From the NCBI RefSeq assembly GCF_905120355.1, contig NZ_CAJHOB010000010.1:53299-117298 (forward strand): a DNA stretch of 64,000 nt, in the 5' to 3' direction. The position numbers and the translations under genes are program-made. The notes beneath the pieces were generated by a model. That model did not search any database. It saw only the letters and a program-made list of their open reading frames with translations, and was not told the origin of the DNA. Shown piece by piece: positions 1-11,056 of this stretch; position 1 is the first letter of the stretch; the number at the start of each line of letters is the position of its first letter. This DNA comes from Azonexus hydrophilus (GTDB lineage Bacteria; Pseudomonadota; Gammaproteobacteria; Burkholderiales; Rhodocyclaceae).

Positions 1-1157
1 TCGAGGCGGGTTTTTCTGCTGCGGGTGTGGATGTCTGCCTGGTCGGTCCGATGCCGACTCCGGCCATTGCCTATCTGACCCGAGCATTGCGTCTGCAGGC
101 CGGGATCGTGATCTCGGCGTCGCACAATCCATATTACGACAACGGAATAAAGTTTTTCTCGGCACAGGGTAGCAAGTTGCCGGATAGTCTGGAGCGCGCT
201 ATCGAAGCGGGTATCGAGCAGGAAATGCACTGCGTCGATTCGGCCGACCTAGGGCGGGTGCGGCGCATCGACGATGCCCGTGGACGCTATATCGAGTTCT
301 GCAAAAGCACATTCCCCAACGAGCTGGATCTGCGCGGACTGAAAATCGTCGTTGATTGCGCGCATGGTGCTGCCTATCACATTGCGCCGGATGTCTTTCA
401 CGAACTGGGGGCCGAGGTGATCAGCATCGGTGTACAACCGAATGGCTTGAACATCAACGCCGGCGTTGGCGCGACAGCACCACAGGCGCTGGCGGAGGCC
501 GTACGGGAACACGGCGCCGATCTGGGGATTGCCCTGGATGGCGATGCCGATCGTATTCAGATGGTGGATGCGGCAGGTCGCCTTTACGATGGTGACCAAC
601 TTCTCTACGCCATCGTCAGGCACCGGGCGCAAAAAGGCAAAGTGGCCGGCGTGGTGGGGACCTTGATGACCAATCTGGCCCTTGAGCATGCCCTGGCCAA
701 ACTGGACATCCCGTTCGCCCGCGCCGCGGTTGGTGACCGTTATGTGGTGGAAATGCTGCAGAAAGAAGGCTGGCTCTATGGTGGTGAAAACTCCGGTCAT
801 ATTCTGACGCTTGATCGCCACTCCACCGGTGACGGCATCGTTGCCGGGCTTCAGGTGCTGGCTGCACTGCGGGAAAGTAGTGGCGACCTGCAGGCTTTGC
901 TGGGCGATTTGGTGCTGTATCCGCAGGTCTTGATCAATGTGCCGCTGGCGCGTGCTTTTGCCTGGCAGGAGGCGCCACAAATTCAGGTGGCACAGCAGCG
1001 AGTGGAAGCGCGTCTCGCCGGGCGGGGCAGGGTATTGCTGCGTCCTTCCGGTACGGAACCGCTGCTGCGGGTCATGGTGGAAGGCGAGGATGCTGCTTTG
1101 GTCCGTACGGCTGCCGAGGAAATTGCGGCAGCCGTACGGCTGGCTGCAGGGAATTGA
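1..1157 (+). CDS. glmM: Phosphoglucosamine mutase (5' truncated by window edge)
   Basis: GlmM converts glucosamine-6-phosphate to glucosamine-1-phosphate in the cytoplasm, feeding UDP-GlcNAc and peptidoglycan synthesis. The reading frame is open from base 3; 384 residues are present of about 445-450, so roughly 65 N-terminal residues lie outside the window. Visible motifs in order: the phosphoserine loop SASHNP with the catalytic Ser codon at 120-122, the metal-binding loop DGDADR, the sugar-binding GGENSGH, and the C-terminal phosphate-binding [10 protein letters not shown]. The phosphoserine loop plus GENSGH distinguishes GlmM from phosphomannomutase. It is followed by tpiA with its own promoter. 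Confidence 0.96.
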   Translation, partial: EAGFSAAGVDVCLVGPMPTPAIAYLTRALRLQAGIVISASHNPYYDNGIKFFSAQGSKLPDSLERAIEAGIEQEMHCVDSADLGRVRRIDDARGRYIEFCKSTFPNELDLRGLKIVVDCAHGAAYHIAPDVFHELGAEVISIGVQPNGLNINAGVGATAPQALAEAVREHGADLGIALDGDADRIQMVDAAGRLYDGDQLLYAIVRHRAQKGKVAGVVGTLMTNLALEHALAKLDIPFARAAVGDRYVVEMLQKEGWLYGGENSGHILTLDRHSTGDGIVAGLQVLAALRESSGDLQALLGDLVLYPQVLINVPLARAFAWQEAPQIQVAQQRVEARLAGRGRVLLRPSGTEPLLRVMVEGEDAALVRTAAEEIAAAVRLAAGN

Positions 1158-1182
1158 TGGAGTGCCTCGCGGGAGCTTCACA

Positions 1183-1212
1183 TTGACCCAGGGAGACCGC
1201 CATCGTTATAAT
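1183..1212 (+). promoter_or_regulatory. Sigma-70 promoter of tpiA(-secG)
   Basis: A -35 box TTGACC (1183-1188) is separated by 18 bases from a perfect -10 box TATAAT (1207-1212), about 30 bases before the tpiA start. Seen directly; promoter activity is inferred. Confidence 0.75.
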
Positions 1213-1242
1213 TCCGCGGTTTTTGCCCACGGAGATTAGTGC

Positions 1243-2004
1243 GTGCGTTCCAAGCTTGTTGCCGGTAACTGGAAAATGCATGGTGGTCTGGCCGCCAATG
1301 CGGCCTTGTTGTCGGCGCTGCTGACCGAGATCGATACGCTGCCGTGCGAGGTGGTGGTGTGCCCGCCATTTCCCTATCTGGCGCAGGCGCAGCAGGTGCT
1401 GGCCGGTTCGGCGCTGAAGCTGGGGGCGCAGAATGTCAGTCAACACCCCGCGGGTGCCTATACCGGCGAGGTGTCAGTCAGCATGTTGCGGGAGTTTGGT
1501 TGTCGTTATGTGCTGCTTGGGCACTCCGAGCGGCGCGCCATATATGGCGAGAGCGATGCTACCGTAGCCGCCAAGTTCGAGGCCGTGCTGGCCGAAGGTC
1601 TGGTTCCGGTGCTTTGTGTCGGTGAAACCCTGGCGGATCGTCAGGCGGGGGAGACCGAAATGGTCGTTGGGCGTCAGCTCGATGCAGTGCTCGCCCGTCT
1701 TGGGGTGGCTGCTTTGGGGTGCGGGATTGTTGCCTATGAACCGGTGTGGGCGATTGGTACTGGCCAAACGGCTACTCCGGAGCAGGCGCAGTTGGTGCAT
1801 GCGTTCATTCGCCAGCGGGTGGCGGCGAGTGATGATGAGGTGGCAGCAAAATTACGCATCCTCTACGGAGGTAGTGTGAAAGCAGACAATGCAGCGGCCT
1901 TGTTCGGCCAGCCGGATATTGATGGTGGGTTGATTGGCGGGGCGGCCTTGGTGGCTGAGGATTTTCTGGCGATTTGTCGGGCGACCGGCGTGTCGTCTTC
2001 ATAG
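1243..2004 (+). CDS. tpiA: Triosephosphate isomerase
   Basis: Interconverts dihydroxyacetone phosphate and glyceraldehyde-3-phosphate in glycolysis and gluconeogenesis. At 253 residues it is the usual TIM-barrel length. Catalytic residues are visible: Asn9 and Lys11 in GNWKM, His94 in LLGHSE, Glu166 in AYEPVWAIGTG, and the C-terminal phosphate-binding LYGGSV and GGLIGGA loops. The start is GTG at 1243, preceded by GGAGAT (1231-1236); no ATG fits the family N-terminus. The tpiA-secG-tRNA-Leu order is common in proteobacteria. Confidence 0.97.
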   Translation: MRSKLVAGNWKMHGGLAANAALLSALLTEIDTLPCEVVVCPPFPYLAQAQQVLAGSALKLGAQNVSQHPAGAYTGEVSVSMLREFGCRYVLLGHSERRAIYGESDATVAAKFEAVLAEGLVPVLCVGETLADRQAGETEMVVGRQLDAVLARLGVAALGCGIVAYEPVWAIGTGQTATPEQAQLVHAFIRQRVAASDDEVAAKLRILYGGSVKADNAAALFGQPDIDGGLIGGAALVAEDFLAICRATGVSSS

Positions 2005-2026
2005 CGAAGAAAGTGGGTAAGTAAAA

Positions 2027-2389
2027 ATGAGCTGGATGTTCTCCTTGGTGTTGACGATTCATATTCTGGTGGCGCTCGCCATTATCGGTTTGGTCCTGGT
2101 GCAGCACGGTAAGGGTGCCGACATGGGGGCTGCCTTTGGTAGCGGTGCCTCCGGTAGTCTGTTTGGTGCGTCCGGGTCGGCTAATTTTCTTAGCCGGACG
2201 ACGGGTGTGCTGGCTGCGGTCTTCTTTCTGACCAGCCTGTCCCTGGCCTACTTCGCGTCCGAAAAGCCAAAAACGTCTGGTAGTCTGATGCAGGATTCGG
2301 TACAATCGCAGACTGTCCCGCTGGCTCCTGCCGGAGGGGTGAATGAACCAGCTGGCGCGGGTTCCAAGGCGCAGCAGGTGCCAAAGTAA
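2027..2389 (+). CDS. secG: Preprotein translocase subunit SecG
   Basis: Small inner-membrane component of the SecYEG translocon that assists SecA-driven export. The 120 residues contain two hydrophobic segments (about residues 3-22 and 54-74) flanking the conserved cytoplasmic loop with [20 protein letters not shown]. The C-terminal 40 residues are a variable Pro/Ala/Gly/Ser-rich tail typical of betaproteobacterial SecG. It lies 22 bases after tpiA, so the two are probably co-transcribed. Confidence 0.95.
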   Translation: MSWMFSLVLTIHILVALAIIGLVLVQHGKGADMGAAFGSGASGSLFGASGSANFLSRTTGVLAAVFFLTSLSLAYFASEKPKTSGSLMQDSVQSQTVPLAPAGGVNEPAGAGSKAQQVPK

Positions 2390-2451
2390 GCTGTTTATTC
2401 CACTGTCAATTTGTGTTTTGACCGGTGGGTGAAGAGTAGTAAAAGCAATAC

Positions 2452-2536
2452 GCCGACGTGGTGAAATTGGTAGACACGCTATCTTGAGGGGGTAGTGGCG
2501 CAAGCTGTGCGAGTTCGAGTCTCGCCGTCGGCACCA
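2452..2536 (+). tRNA. leuU: tRNA-Leu (anticodon GAG)
   Basis: An 85-nt class II tRNA. Acceptor arm GCCGACG (2452-2458) pairs with CGTCGGC (2526-2532), discriminator A2533, and CCA encoded at 2534-2536. The anticodon stem CTATC/GGTAG holds loop TTGAGGG with anticodon GAG at 2486-2488; a long variable arm follows, and GTTCGAGTC is the T-loop region. A TTGACC (2418-2423) with 16-base spacing to TAAAAG could be its own promoter. It sits between secG and nuoA, a conserved placement. Confidence 0.97.
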
Positions 2537-2592
2537 TAACGGGGTTGGTTGATTTTCATCCAGCTCGATAAAAACTGACAAATTGGCGGCGG

Positions 2593-2967
2593 ATGATGGA
2601 AGCGTATTTTCCAATCCTGATGTTTGTGTTGGTTGGGGTGGCGATTGGTGTTTTGCCGGTTGCCATGGGTTTTGCGTTGGCGCCCCGGCGTCCCGACCCC
2701 GAGAAACTCTCCCCCTATGAGTGTGGCTTCGAGGCATTCGAAGATGCGCGCATGAAATTCGATGTGCGTTACTACCTCATTGCAATCCTGTTTATTCTGT
2801 TCGATCTTGAAATCGCTTTCCTGATTCCTTGGGGTGCCGTGTTTTCCGATATGGCAGCCAGTGACGGTCTCGGGGTGTTCGGTTTCGTCGAAATGCTGGT
2901 TTTTATTGGCATTCTGGCACTGGGTGATATTTATGCCTGGGCCAAGGGTGCTCTGGACTGGGAATGA
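2593..2967 (+). CDS. nuoA: NADH-quinone oxidoreductase subunit A
   Basis: Membrane-arm subunit at the quinone-channel junction of complex I. The 124 residues contain three predicted transmembrane helices and the conserved cytoplasmic loop with [14 protein letters not shown], whose Cys is the redox-sensitive loop residue. It starts the 14-gene nuo operon; a second ATG three bases downstream is also possible. Weak GGCGGCGG precedes the start. The nearest upstream feature is tRNA-Leu, 56 bases away. Confidence 0.97.
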   Translation: MMEAYFPILMFVLVGVAIGVLPVAMGFALAPRRPDPEKLSPYECGFEAFEDARMKFDVRYYLIAILFILFDLEIAFLIPWGAVFSDMAASDGLGVFGFVEMLVFIGILALGDIYAWAKGALDWE

Positions 2968-2976
2968 GGCGGCGCC

Positions 2977-3453
2977 ATGGCCATTGAAGGAATTCTGCAG
3001 GAAGGCTTTGTCACCACGACGGCGGACAAGCTGATCAACTACATGCGCACTGGCTCGATCTGGCCAATGACTTTTGGTCTCGCCTGTTGCGCGGTGGAAA
3101 TGATTCACGCCGGCTGCTCGCGCTACGACCTGGATCGCTTCGGTATCATCTTTCGCCCCAGTCCGCGGCAGTCCGATGTGATGATTGTGGCGGGTACCTT
3201 GACCAATAAAATGGCGCCGGCCCTGCGCAAGGTGTACGACCAGATGGCTGAGCCACGCTGGGTGATCTCCATGGGTTCTTGCGCAAATGGTGGTGGCTAC
3301 TATCACTATTCCTACTCGGTGGTGCGCGGTTGTGATCGCGTGGTGCCGGTTGATATCTATGTGCCGGGCTGCCCGCCCACCGCGGAGGCGTTGCTCTACG
3401 GCTTGATTCAGCTGCAGAACAAGATTCGTCGCACCAATACCATTGCCCGCTAA
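2977..3453 (+). CDS. nuoB: NADH-quinone oxidoreductase subunit B
   Basis: Carries the terminal 4Fe-4S cluster N2 that passes electrons to quinone. The 158 residues show the cluster ligands in GLACCAVEM (tandem Cys), GSCANGGG and [13 protein letters not shown]. It lies 9 bases after nuoA and is separated by 18 bases from nuoC. The short form of about 158 residues is typical of betaproteobacteria. Confidence 0.98.
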   Translation: MAIEGILQEGFVTTTADKLINYMRTGSIWPMTFGLACCAVEMIHAGCSRYDLDRFGIIFRPSPRQSDVMIVAGTLTNKMAPALRKVYDQMAEPRWVISMGSCANGGGYYHYSYSVVRGCDRVVPVDIYVPGCPPTAEALLYGLIQLQNKIRRTNTIAR

Positions 3454-3471
3454 ATTTCGAGGCCGATCCCT

Positions 3472-4077
3472 ATGTCAGCCAAGCTGGATGCGCTTTGCCA
3501 AAAATTGCAGGAACGATTCGGGGATGCACTTCAATCCACGAAAATCGCCCTGAACGAACTGACCGTCGAGGTCGCTGCAGGTGATTACTACGCCACCATG
3601 CAGGCCTTGCGTGATGAGAAAGAATTTTCCTTCGAGGAACTGATCGATCTGTGCGGTGTGGATTACTCCACTTACGGCGATGGTGCCTGGGTTGGAAAAC
3701 GCTATGCCACAGTGGTGCATCTGCTGTCGATCGCGCACAACGTTCGCTTGAGAGTGCGGGTTTTTGCCGAAGATGACGAGTTCCCGGTAACTGATTCGGT
3801 GACCACATTGTGGAGTTCTGCCAACTGGTTCGAGCGTGAGTCGTTCGATCTGTTCGGGATTGCCTATACCGGCCACCACGACTTGCGCCGTCTGCTCACC
3901 GATTACGGTTTCATCGGTCACCCCTTCCGCAAGGACTTTCCGATCACGGGGCACGTCGAAATGCGTTACGACCCGGATCAGGGGCGAGTGGTGTACCAGC
4001 CGGTAACCATCGCGCCTCGCGAAAATACCCCGCGCATCGTGCGCGAAGATACCTACGGGGATCCGAAACATGGCTGA
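3472..4077 (+). CDS. nuoC: NADH-quinone oxidoreductase subunit C
   Basis: Peripheral-arm subunit (30 kDa family) that scaffolds the quinone-binding NuoD. The 201 residues include the conserved [12 protein letters not shown] signature and the C-terminal HPFRKDFP motif. NuoC and NuoD are separate genes here, unlike the fused nuoCD of Escherichia coli; the nuoC end overlaps the nuoD start by 8 bases, implying translational coupling. Confidence 0.97.
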   Translation: MSAKLDALCQKLQERFGDALQSTKIALNELTVEVAAGDYYATMQALRDEKEFSFEELIDLCGVDYSTYGDGAWVGKRYATVVHLLSIAHNVRLRVRVFAEDDEFPVTDSVTTLWSSANWFERESFDLFGIAYTGHHDLRRLLTDYGFIGHPFRKDFPITGHVEMRYDPDQGRVVYQPVTIAPRENTPRIVREDTYGDPKHG

Positions 4078-5323
4078 TATTCAGAGCTATACGCTGAACT
4101 TCGGGCCGCAGCACCCGGCCGCCCACGGTGTGTTGCGCATGGTGCTTGAGATGGATGGTGAAGTGGTGCGCCGCGCTGACCCGCATATCGGTCTGCTGCA
4201 CCGTGGGACCGAGAAGCTTGCCGAGCATCGTACCTGGGTGCAGGCCATGCCCTACATGGATCGCCTGGACTACGTCTCGCCCATGTGCAATGAGCACGCC
4301 TACTGCCTGGGTGTTGAGAAACTTCTGCAGATCGAAGTGCCGGAGCGGGGTAAGTACATCCGTACCATGTACGACGAAGTTACCCGCATTCTCAACCACC
4401 TGCTGTGGATCGGCTGTCATGCGCTCGACGTTGGCGCCATGGCCATGGCGCTGTACACCTTCCGTGAGCGGGAAGATCTGATGGACGCTTATGAAGCGGT
4501 CAGCGGGGCCCGTCTGCACGCAGCTTATTATCGTCCGGGTGGCGTTTATCGCGATTTGCCGGAGCGCATGCCGCAGTACCGGGAGTCGACCTGGACCAGT
4601 GCCAGCAAGGCCAAAGCGCTCAACGAGAACCGCAGCGGATCGCTGCTGGACTTCCTGGAAGACTTTACCGAGCGCTTCCCGAAATACCACGCTGAGTACC
4701 ACACCCTGCTGACCGACAACCGTATCTGGAAGCAGCGGTTGGTCGGTGTGGGTGTGATCAGTCCGGAGCGCGCCATGCAGCTTGGCTTTACCGGCGCCAT
4801 GCTGCGCGGTTCTGGCGTGGCCTGGGATTTGCGCAAGAAGCAGCCTTACGCGGCCTATGACAAGGTGGACTTCGATGTGCCGGTCGGCGTCAATGGTGAC
4901 AGCTACGACCGTTACCTGGTGCGCATGGAAGAAATGCTGCAGTCGAACCGCATCATCAAGCAGTGCATCGACTGGTTGCGTAAAAACCCCGGTCCGGTCA
5001 TCACGGATAATTTCAAGGTGGCGCCGCCCAAACGGGAAGCCATGAAGTCAAACATGGAAGAGCTGATTCACCATTTCAAGCTCTTCAGTGAAGGGATTCA
5101 CGTCACGCCGGGCGAAGCCTATGCTGCGGTCGAGCATCCCAAGGGTGAATTTGGCATCTATTTCATTTCCGATGGTGCCAACAAGCCGTACCGGATGAAA
5201 ATCCGTGCACCGGGCTACGCCCATCTGGCTGCGATGGACGAGATGGCGAAGGGCCACATGCTGGCTGACGTCGTCACGATCATCGGTTCTCAAGATATCG
5301 TTTTTGGCGAGATCGACCGCTGA
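4070..5323 (+). CDS. nuoD: NADH-quinone oxidoreductase subunit D
   Basis: Forms the quinone-reduction site with NuoB (49 kDa family). The 417 residues start with the family N-terminus ending in [15 protein letters not shown], contain the [12 protein letters not shown] segment and end with the conserved DIVFGEIDR. It overlaps nuoC by 8 bases and nuoE by 1 base (stop and start share an A), as in other tightly coupled nuo operons. Confidence 0.98.
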   Translation: MADIQSYTLNFGPQHPAAHGVLRMVLEMDGEVVRRADPHIGLLHRGTEKLAEHRTWVQAMPYMDRLDYVSPMCNEHAYCLGVEKLLQIEVPERGKYIRTMYDEVTRILNHLLWIGCHALDVGAMAMALYTFREREDLMDAYEAVSGARLHAAYYRPGGVYRDLPERMPQYRESTWTSASKAKALNENRSGSLLDFLEDFTERFPKYHAEYHTLLTDNRIWKQRLVGVGVISPERAMQLGFTGAMLRGSGVAWDLRKKQPYAAYDKVDFDVPVGVNGDSYDRYLVRMEEMLQSNRIIKQCIDWLRKNPGPVITDNFKVAPPKREAMKSNMEELIHHFKLFSEGIHVTPGEAYAAVEHPKGEFGIYFISDGANKPYRMKIRAPGYAHLAAMDEMAKGHMLADVVTIIGSQDIVFGEIDR

Positions 5324-5796
5324 TGTTTTCCGCTGACACCCTACAAAAATTCGCGCGTGAGGTCGGCAAGTACCCTGCTGACCAGAAACAGTCTGCCGTG
5401 ATGGCCTGTCTGGCGCATGCGCAGGAAGAAAAAGGCTGGTTGCCACCCGAGGCGATCGAGGCTGTTGCCAACTATCTCGGCATGCCCCCCATGGCGGCGT
5501 ACGAGGTGGCTTCCTTCTACAACATGTATGATCTGAAACCGGTCGGCAAGTACAAGCTCACGGTGTGCACCAATCTGCCGTGCGCGCTGTCTGGGGGCAA
5601 TCATGCGGCCGAGTACCTGCAGAAAAAGCTGGGCATCGGTTTCAATGAAACGACGCCGGATGGCAAATTCACCCTGAAAGAAGGGGAATGCATGGGTGCC
5701 TGCGGTGATGCGCCGGTGTTCATCGTCAATAACCGGTCGATGTGCAGCCACATGCATCCGGATCAGATCGACAAGCTGCTCGAGGAGTGCAAGTAA
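5323..5796 (+). CDS. nuoE: NADH-quinone oxidoreductase subunit E
   Basis: 24 kDa thioredoxin-fold subunit of the NADH dehydrogenase module binding 2Fe-2S cluster N1a. The 157 residues show the four Cys ligands in CTNLPC and [11 protein letters not shown]. The stop codon overlaps the first base of the chosen nuoF start. Confidence 0.97.
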   Translation: MFSADTLQKFAREVGKYPADQKQSAVMACLAHAQEEKGWLPPEAIEAVANYLGMPPMAAYEVASFYNMYDLKPVGKYKLTVCTNLPCALSGGNHAAEYLQKKLGIGFNETTPDGKFTLKEGECMGACGDAPVFIVNNRSMCSHMHPDQIDKLLEECK

Positions 5797-7124
5797 TGGC
5801 CATGATGGGGGCAATCAACCCGGTCCTGATGGCCGGTCTCGATGGCGACAATAGCTGGCGTCTCAAGGATTACGTGGCGCGCGGCGGTTATGAGCAGCTG
5901 AAACGCATCCTGCAGAGCGGGATGACGCAGGAAGACGTCATTGCAGAGGTGAAGAAGTCCGTGCTGCGCGGACGGGGTGGCGCTGGCTTTCCGACGGGCC
6001 TGAAATGGTCTTTCATGCCGCGCTCCTTCCCCGGTGACAAGTATGTCGTCTGCAACACCGACGAAGGTGAACCGGGAACTTTCAAGGACCGCGACCTCAT
6101 GCGCTACAACCCGCATGCGGTGATCGAAGGCATGATCATTGCCGGTTTTGCCATGGGCGCGACGCGGGGTTACAACTACGTTCACGGTGAAATCTGGGAA
6201 ATTTACAAGCGTTTCGAGGAAGCACTGGATGAGGCGCGTGCAGCAGGTTTCCTGGGGCAGAAGATTCTCGGCACCGAATTCAGTTTCGATCTCTTCGCCC
6301 ACCACGGTTACGGTGCCTATATTTGCGGAGAAGAAACGGCGCTGCTTGAGTCGATCGAGGGCAAGAAGGGACAGCCCCGCTTCAAGCCGCCTTTCCCGGC
6401 TTCTTTTGGCCTGTACGGCAAGCCGACCACGATCAACAACACGGAAACCTTCGCTTCCATTCCCTTCATTCTGAAGATGGGTGGCGAGGAATACCTCAAT
6501 CTGGGTAAACCGAACAACGGCGGCACCAAGCTGTTCTCGGTTTCCGGCCACGTCAACCGCCCGGGGAACTACGAAATTCCCTTGGGTACCCCGTTCGCCA
6601 AACTGCTCGAAATGTGCGGTGGCATGCGCGGCGGGCGCAAGCTGAAGGCGGTGATTCCGGGGGGGTCCTCGGCGCCGGTGATGCCGGCTGAGGTGATCAT
6701 GGACTGCACCATGGACTACGATTCGATCAGCAAAGGCGGTTCGATGCTCGGCTCGGGTGCTGTCATTGTCATGGATGAAACGGTGTGCATGGTCAAGGCG
6801 CTCGAGCGTCTGTCCTATTTCTACCATGAAGAATCCTGTGGCCAATGCACACCCTGCCGCGAGGGCACGGCCTGGATGTACAAGGTGGTGCATCGCATCG
6901 AGAATGGGCTGGGCAAGCCGGAGGACCTGGACTTGCTCAACAGTGTGCTGGGCAACATTGCTGGCCGCACCATCTGTGCGTTGGGTGATGCGGCAGCTTT
7001 CCCGGTGCAGAGTTTCATCAAGCATTTCCGCGCTGAATTTGAACACCACATCGAGCACAAGACCTGTCTGGTGCCCAAGGATGTGCAGTGGGCAGGCAGC
7101 GGCTTCCACAAGATCACGGCCTGA
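5796..7124 (+). CDS. nuoF: NADH-quinone oxidoreductase subunit F
   Basis: 51 kDa subunit that binds NADH, FMN and a 4Fe-4S cluster (N3). The 442 residues show the nucleotide-binding [13 protein letters not shown], the acidic [12 protein letters not shown] and the cluster motif [12 protein letters not shown]. The frame is open further upstream to 5742, but the ATG at 5796 is preceded by GAGGAG (5782-5787), overlaps the nuoE stop by one base and matches the family length. A downstream ATG at 5802 is an alternative. Confidence 0.97.
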   Translation: MAMMGAINPVLMAGLDGDNSWRLKDYVARGGYEQLKRILQSGMTQEDVIAEVKKSVLRGRGGAGFPTGLKWSFMPRSFPGDKYVVCNTDEGEPGTFKDRDLMRYNPHAVIEGMIIAGFAMGATRGYNYVHGEIWEIYKRFEEALDEARAAGFLGQKILGTEFSFDLFAHHGYGAYICGEETALLESIEGKKGQPRFKPPFPASFGLYGKPTTINNTETFASIPFILKMGGEEYLNLGKPNNGGTKLFSVSGHVNRPGNYEIPLGTPFAKLLEMCGGMRGGRKLKAVIPGGSSAPVMPAEVIMDCTMDYDSISKGGSMLGSGAVIVMDETVCMVKALERLSYFYHEESCGQCTPCREGTAWMYKVVHRIENGLGKPEDLDLLNSVLGNIAGRTICALGDAAAFPVQSFIKHFRAEFEHHIEHKTCLVPKDVQWAGSGFHKITA

Positions 7125-7164
7125 AGGCCTGGTCCGTTAAGAAAACTGGCTACAAGGTAGCGAC

Positions 7165-9498
7165 ATGCTAGATATTGAAATCGACGGCAAGAAGGGACAG
7201 GTACCCGCAGGCAGCACGGTGATGGACGCCGCGCAGCAACTGGGCGTGTACATTCCGCATTTCTGCTATCACAAGAAACTTTCCATTGCCGCCAGCTGCC
7301 GCATGTGTCTGGTGGAAGTCGAGAAGGCACCCAAGCCCCTGCCGGCCTGTGCCACGCCGGTGACCAATGGGATGAAGGTGTTCACCCACTCAGATCTCGC
7401 AGTCAAGGCGCAGAAGGGGGTGATGGAATTCCTGTTGATCAATCACCCGCTGGATTGCCCGATCTGCGATCAGGGCGGTGAATGCCAGCTGCAGGATATG
7501 TCGGTTGGTTACGGCCCGATGAAAAGCCGCTACACCGAGGAAAAGCGTGTCGTCTTCCACAAGGATGTCGGCCCCCTGATCTCGATGGAAGAGATGAGCC
7601 GTTGCATCCACTGTACGCGCTGTGTGCGCTTCGGCCAGGAAATCGCCGGGGTGATGGAATTGGGGATGGCCAATCGCAACATGCATGCGGAGATCATGAC
7701 CTTTGTCGGCCGTTCGGTGGACTCCGAACTGTCTGGCAACATGATTGACCTGTGCCCGGTCGGTGCCCTGACCTCTAAGCCGTTCCGTTATACCGCGCGG
7801 AGCTGGGAGCTGCAGCGGCGGAAATCGGTCAGCCCGCACGATTCCGTCGGCGCCAACCTGGTGGTTCAAGTCAAACACGACACCGTGATGCGTGTCCTGC
7901 CGCGCGAAAACGAAGCAGTTAATGAATGCTGGATTTCCGACAAGGAGCGTTTCGCCTACCAGGCCTTGAATTCCGAGCAGCGCCTCGACAAGCCCATGGT
8001 CAAGCAGGGCGGAGAGTGGAAGGAGGTCAGCTGGAACGTGGCTCTTGATTACGTGGCCCATGCCCTGAAGGACATCGCCCGCGAACACGGTGGCGATGCA
8101 CTGGCGGCGCTGGCGGCGCAATCGTCCACCCTGGAAGAGTTTTACCTGCTGGGGAAAGTGATGCAGGGCCTGGGCAGCAAGAATGCCGATTTCCGTCCCC
8201 GTCAGAGTGACTTCTCGGCCGATGCCCAGCGTGCGGGTGCACCGTGGCTGGGTATGCGTCTGGCTGAAATCGAACAACTTGATGCGGCGCTAGTGGTGGG
8301 GTCGTTCCTGCGCAAGGATCATCCTCTGATCGCGCAACGCCTGCGTCAGGCCGCCAAGAAGAATACCCAGGTCAGCATGCTGTCGGTCACAGCCGATGAT
8401 CAACTGATCGCCTTGGCGAATCAGGTCAGCGTGGCACCGGCACAACTTGCCGCCGCCTTGGCTGGCGTGGTGCGTGCTGCAGCCGAAGCGAAGGGTGAAG
8501 CCGTCCCCGCCGGCCTGGAAAACGTGGCGGTCTGCGACAACTGTCGCAAGATTGCAGCCAGTCTGCTGCAAGGGGAAAAGAAGGCAGTATTCCTTGGTAA
8601 TGTCGCGACCCAGTCACCCGACGCAATGCAGATTCAGCGTCTGGCACTCGAACTCGGCCGTATCACCGGGGCGACGGTCGGTTTCCTTGGCGAGGGCGCC
8701 AATACGGTCGGCGGTTATCTGAGCGGGTTGCTGCAAGGCGGTGCCAACGCTCGCAGCATGTTCGAAACTCCGCGCAAGGGCTATGTGCTTCTTGGGGTGG
8801 AACCGGAGCTTGATTGTGCCAATCCCCAGGTTGCGCAGGCGGCTCTGGACAAGGCGGCCTTCGTCGTTTCCCTGTCGCCGTTCAAGAGCGATGCCGCGTT
8901 GCAATACGCCGACGCCATCCTGCCTGTTTCGCCTTACACCGAGACGGCTGGTACCTTCATCAATACCGAGGGCCGTGTTCAATCGTTCAACGGCGTAGTC
9001 AAGCCACGCGGTGAAACCCGTCCGGCCTGGAAACTGCTGCGCGTGCTGGGCAATGTCCTCAACCTGCCTGGTTTTGAGTATCAGAGCAGTGAAGAGGTGC
9101 GCAACGAGGTGCTTGGCGCCACGGCAGAATTCGCCAACGGTCTCGACAATGCGCTTAACGCCGCAGCAATCGCCGTGCCGGCAGAAGTGAAGCAGGGGCT
9201 GCAGCGTATTGCCGATGTGCCGATTCACTTTGCCGACGCCATGGCCCGGCGTGCCCCGGCGCTGCAGAAGACCGCCGATGCACGGGCACCGCAACTGCGT
9301 GCCAATGTGGCAACCCTCCAGGCTTTGGGGCTGCAGGCCGGTGAGTCAGCCAAAGTACGCCAAGGAGGTGGTTGTGCAGTATTGACCGTTGCCCTGGATG
9401 CTGCGGTTCCCGATAACTGCCTGCGCGTCGCTGCTGCTCATCCGACAACCGCAAGCCTGGGTGCAATGTTCGGTGACATCTCTGTGGAGCGTGCATAA
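7165..9498 (+). CDS. nuoG: NADH-quinone oxidoreductase subunit G
   Basis: Largest peripheral subunit, carrying the electron-wire iron-sulfur clusters. The 777 residues have an N-terminal ferredoxin domain (CRMCLVEVEKAP), the His-Cys3 segment HPLDCPICDQGGECQLQD, a CIHCTRCVRFG cluster site, and a long C-terminal molybdopterin-oxidoreductase-like domain that no longer binds cofactor in this family. The 40-base gap after nuoF is the widest in the peripheral-arm half of the operon. The stop is followed immediately by the nuoH ATG. Confidence 0.97.
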   Translation: MLDIEIDGKKGQVPAGSTVMDAAQQLGVYIPHFCYHKKLSIAASCRMCLVEVEKAPKPLPACATPVTNGMKVFTHSDLAVKAQKGVMEFLLINHPLDCPICDQGGECQLQDMSVGYGPMKSRYTEEKRVVFHKDVGPLISMEEMSRCIHCTRCVRFGQEIAGVMELGMANRNMHAEIMTFVGRSVDSELSGNMIDLCPVGALTSKPFRYTARSWELQRRKSVSPHDSVGANLVVQVKHDTVMRVLPRENEAVNECWISDKERFAYQALNSEQRLDKPMVKQGGEWKEVSWNVALDYVAHALKDIAREHGGDALAALAAQSSTLEEFYLLGKVMQGLGSKNADFRPRQSDFSADAQRAGAPWLGMRLAEIEQLDAALVVGSFLRKDHPLIAQRLRQAAKKNTQVSMLSVTADDQLIALANQVSVAPAQLAAALAGVVRAAAEAKGEAVPAGLENVAVCDNCRKIAASLLQGEKKAVFLGNVATQSPDAMQIQRLALELGRITGATVGFLGEGANTVGGYLSGLLQGGANARSMFETPRKGYVLLGVEPELDCANPQVAQAALDKAAFVVSLSPFKSDAALQYADAILPVSPYTETAGTFINTEGRVQSFNGVVKPRGETRPAWKLLRVLGNVLNLPGFEYQSSEEVRNEVLGATAEFANGLDNALNAAAIAVPAEVKQGLQRIADVPIHFADAMARRAPALQKTADARAPQLRANVATLQALGLQAGESAKVRQGGGCAVLTVALDAAVPDNCLRVAAAHPTTASLGAMFGDISVERA

Positions 9499-10545
9499 AT
9501 GGATGCCCTGATGAATTTCGGACAAGGCCTTTTTGGCGTGGCCTGGCCGGCGGTATGGACCCTGCTCAAGATCGTTGCCATCGTTGCTCCGCTCATGCTC
9601 GGCCTGGCGTATCTGACCTATTTCGAGCGCAAGGTGATTGGCTATATGCACGTGCGTATCGGCCCCAACCGGGTGGGTCCATGGGGCTTGCTGCAGCCGA
9701 TCGCGGATGGCCTGAAGCTGCTGCTGAAGGAAGTTGTCGTTCCCACCAATGCATCGAAGAAGGTGTTCATCATTGCGCCGATGCTGGCCATCGCGCCTGC
9801 ACTGGCAGCTTGGGCGGTGATTCCCTTCACCGACACACTGGTCTTGGCCGATATCGACGCTAGCCTGCTCTACATCCTGGCGATGACCTCCATCGGGGTG
9901 TACGGCATCATCCTCTCCGGTTGGGCATCGAACTCCAAATACGCTTTCCTCGGCGCCATGCGTTCGGCGGCACAGATGATTTCCTACGAAATCGCCATGG
10001 GTTTTGCCCTGATCACGGTGCTCATGATTGCCGGCAGCCTGAATTTCATCGACATCGTCAATGGTCAGGCCGAAGGCCGTTTCGCCGACATGGGCCTGGG
10101 GTTCCTGTCTTGGAACTGGTTGCCATTGCTGCCGATGTTCCTCGTTTACCTGATCTCCGGTACCGCTGAGTTGAATCGTGCCCCGTTCGACTTGGCTGAA
10201 GGCGAATCGGAGATCGTCGGTTTTCACGTCGAATATTCGGGGATGGCGTTCGCACTGTTCTTCCTTGCCGAATACGCCAACATGATTCTGGTGGCGGCGC
10301 TGACCTCGCTCCTCTTCCTGGGGGGCTGGTTGTCGCCGGTCGGTTTCCTGCCCGATGGCATCCTCTGGATGTTCGCCAAGATGTCGTTCGTGCTCTTCCT
10401 GTTCCTCTGGTTCCGCGCCACCTTCCCGCGTTACCGTTACGACCTGTTGATGCGTCTGGGCTGGAAAGTGTTCCTGCCACTGTGTTTCTTCTGGGTCATC
10501 ATTGTTGGCGCGTGGATGATTTCGCCGCTGACCATCTGGAATTGA
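9499..10545 (+). CDS. nuoH: NADH-quinone oxidoreductase subunit H
   Basis: Membrane subunit linking the quinone chamber to the proton pumps. The 348 residues contain about eight transmembrane helices, the family motifs [20 protein letters not shown] and [18 protein letters not shown] (acidic quinone-chamber loop), and the C-terminal [12 protein letters not shown]. It starts directly after the nuoG stop with no gap. Confidence 0.98.
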   Translation: MDALMNFGQGLFGVAWPAVWTLLKIVAIVAPLMLGLAYLTYFERKVIGYMHVRIGPNRVGPWGLLQPIADGLKLLLKEVVVPTNASKKVFIIAPMLAIAPALAAWAVIPFTDTLVLADIDASLLYILAMTSIGVYGIILSGWASNSKYAFLGAMRSAAQMISYEIAMGFALITVLMIAGSLNFIDIVNGQAEGRFADMGLGFLSWNWLPLLPMFLVYLISGTAELNRAPFDLAEGESEIVGFHVEYSGMAFALFFLAEYANMILVAALTSLLFLGGWLSPVGFLPDGILWMFAKMSFVLFLFLWFRATFPRYRYDLLMRLGWKVFLPLCFFWVIIVGAWMISPLTIWN

Positions 10546-10555
10546 GGAGAGAAGA

Positions 10556-11044
10556 ATGGGTTCGATGAAGGAAATCTTCGGCAGCCTCTTCCTCAAGGAG
10601 CTGTTGAAAGGTATGGCGGTGACCGGCAAATATTTCTTTGCCCGCAAGATCACCGTGCAATATCCCGAGGAAAAAACGCCACAAAGCGTCCGCTTTCGTG
10701 GTCTGCACGCTCTGCGCCGCTATCCGAATGGTGAAGAGCGCTGCATCTCCTGCAAGCTGTGCGAGGCAATCTGCCCGGCCATGGCAATCACCATCGAGGC
10801 GGAGCCGCGTGACGATGGTTCGCGCCGGACCACACGCTACGACATCGATCTGACCAAGTGCATCTTCTGCGGTTTCTGTGAAGAAGCCTGCCCGGTGGAC
10901 GCAATCGTCGAGACCCGTATTTTTGAATATCACGGCGAAAAGCGTGGCGATCTCTACTACACCAAGGAGATGCTGCTGGCCAATGGCGAACGCTACGAAG
11001 CCCAGATCGCCGAAGATCGCGCGCTCGACGCGCCTTACCGCTGA
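10556..11044 (+). CDS. nuoI: NADH-quinone oxidoreductase subunit I
   Basis: Ferredoxin-like subunit with two 4Fe-4S clusters (N6a, N6b) upstream of N2. The 162 residues show two CxxCxxCxxxCP motifs, [12 protein letters not shown] and [23 protein letters not shown] lies just before the ATG, a strong ribosome-binding site. Confidence 0.98.
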   Translation: MGSMKEIFGSLFLKELLKGMAVTGKYFFARKITVQYPEEKTPQSVRFRGLHALRRYPNGEERCISCKLCEAICPAMAITIEAEPRDDGSRRTTRYDIDLTKCIFCGFCEEACPVDAIVETRIFEYHGEKRGDLYYTKEMLLANGERYEAQIAEDRALDAPYR

Positions 11045-11056
11045 CAGGTGCCTGCG

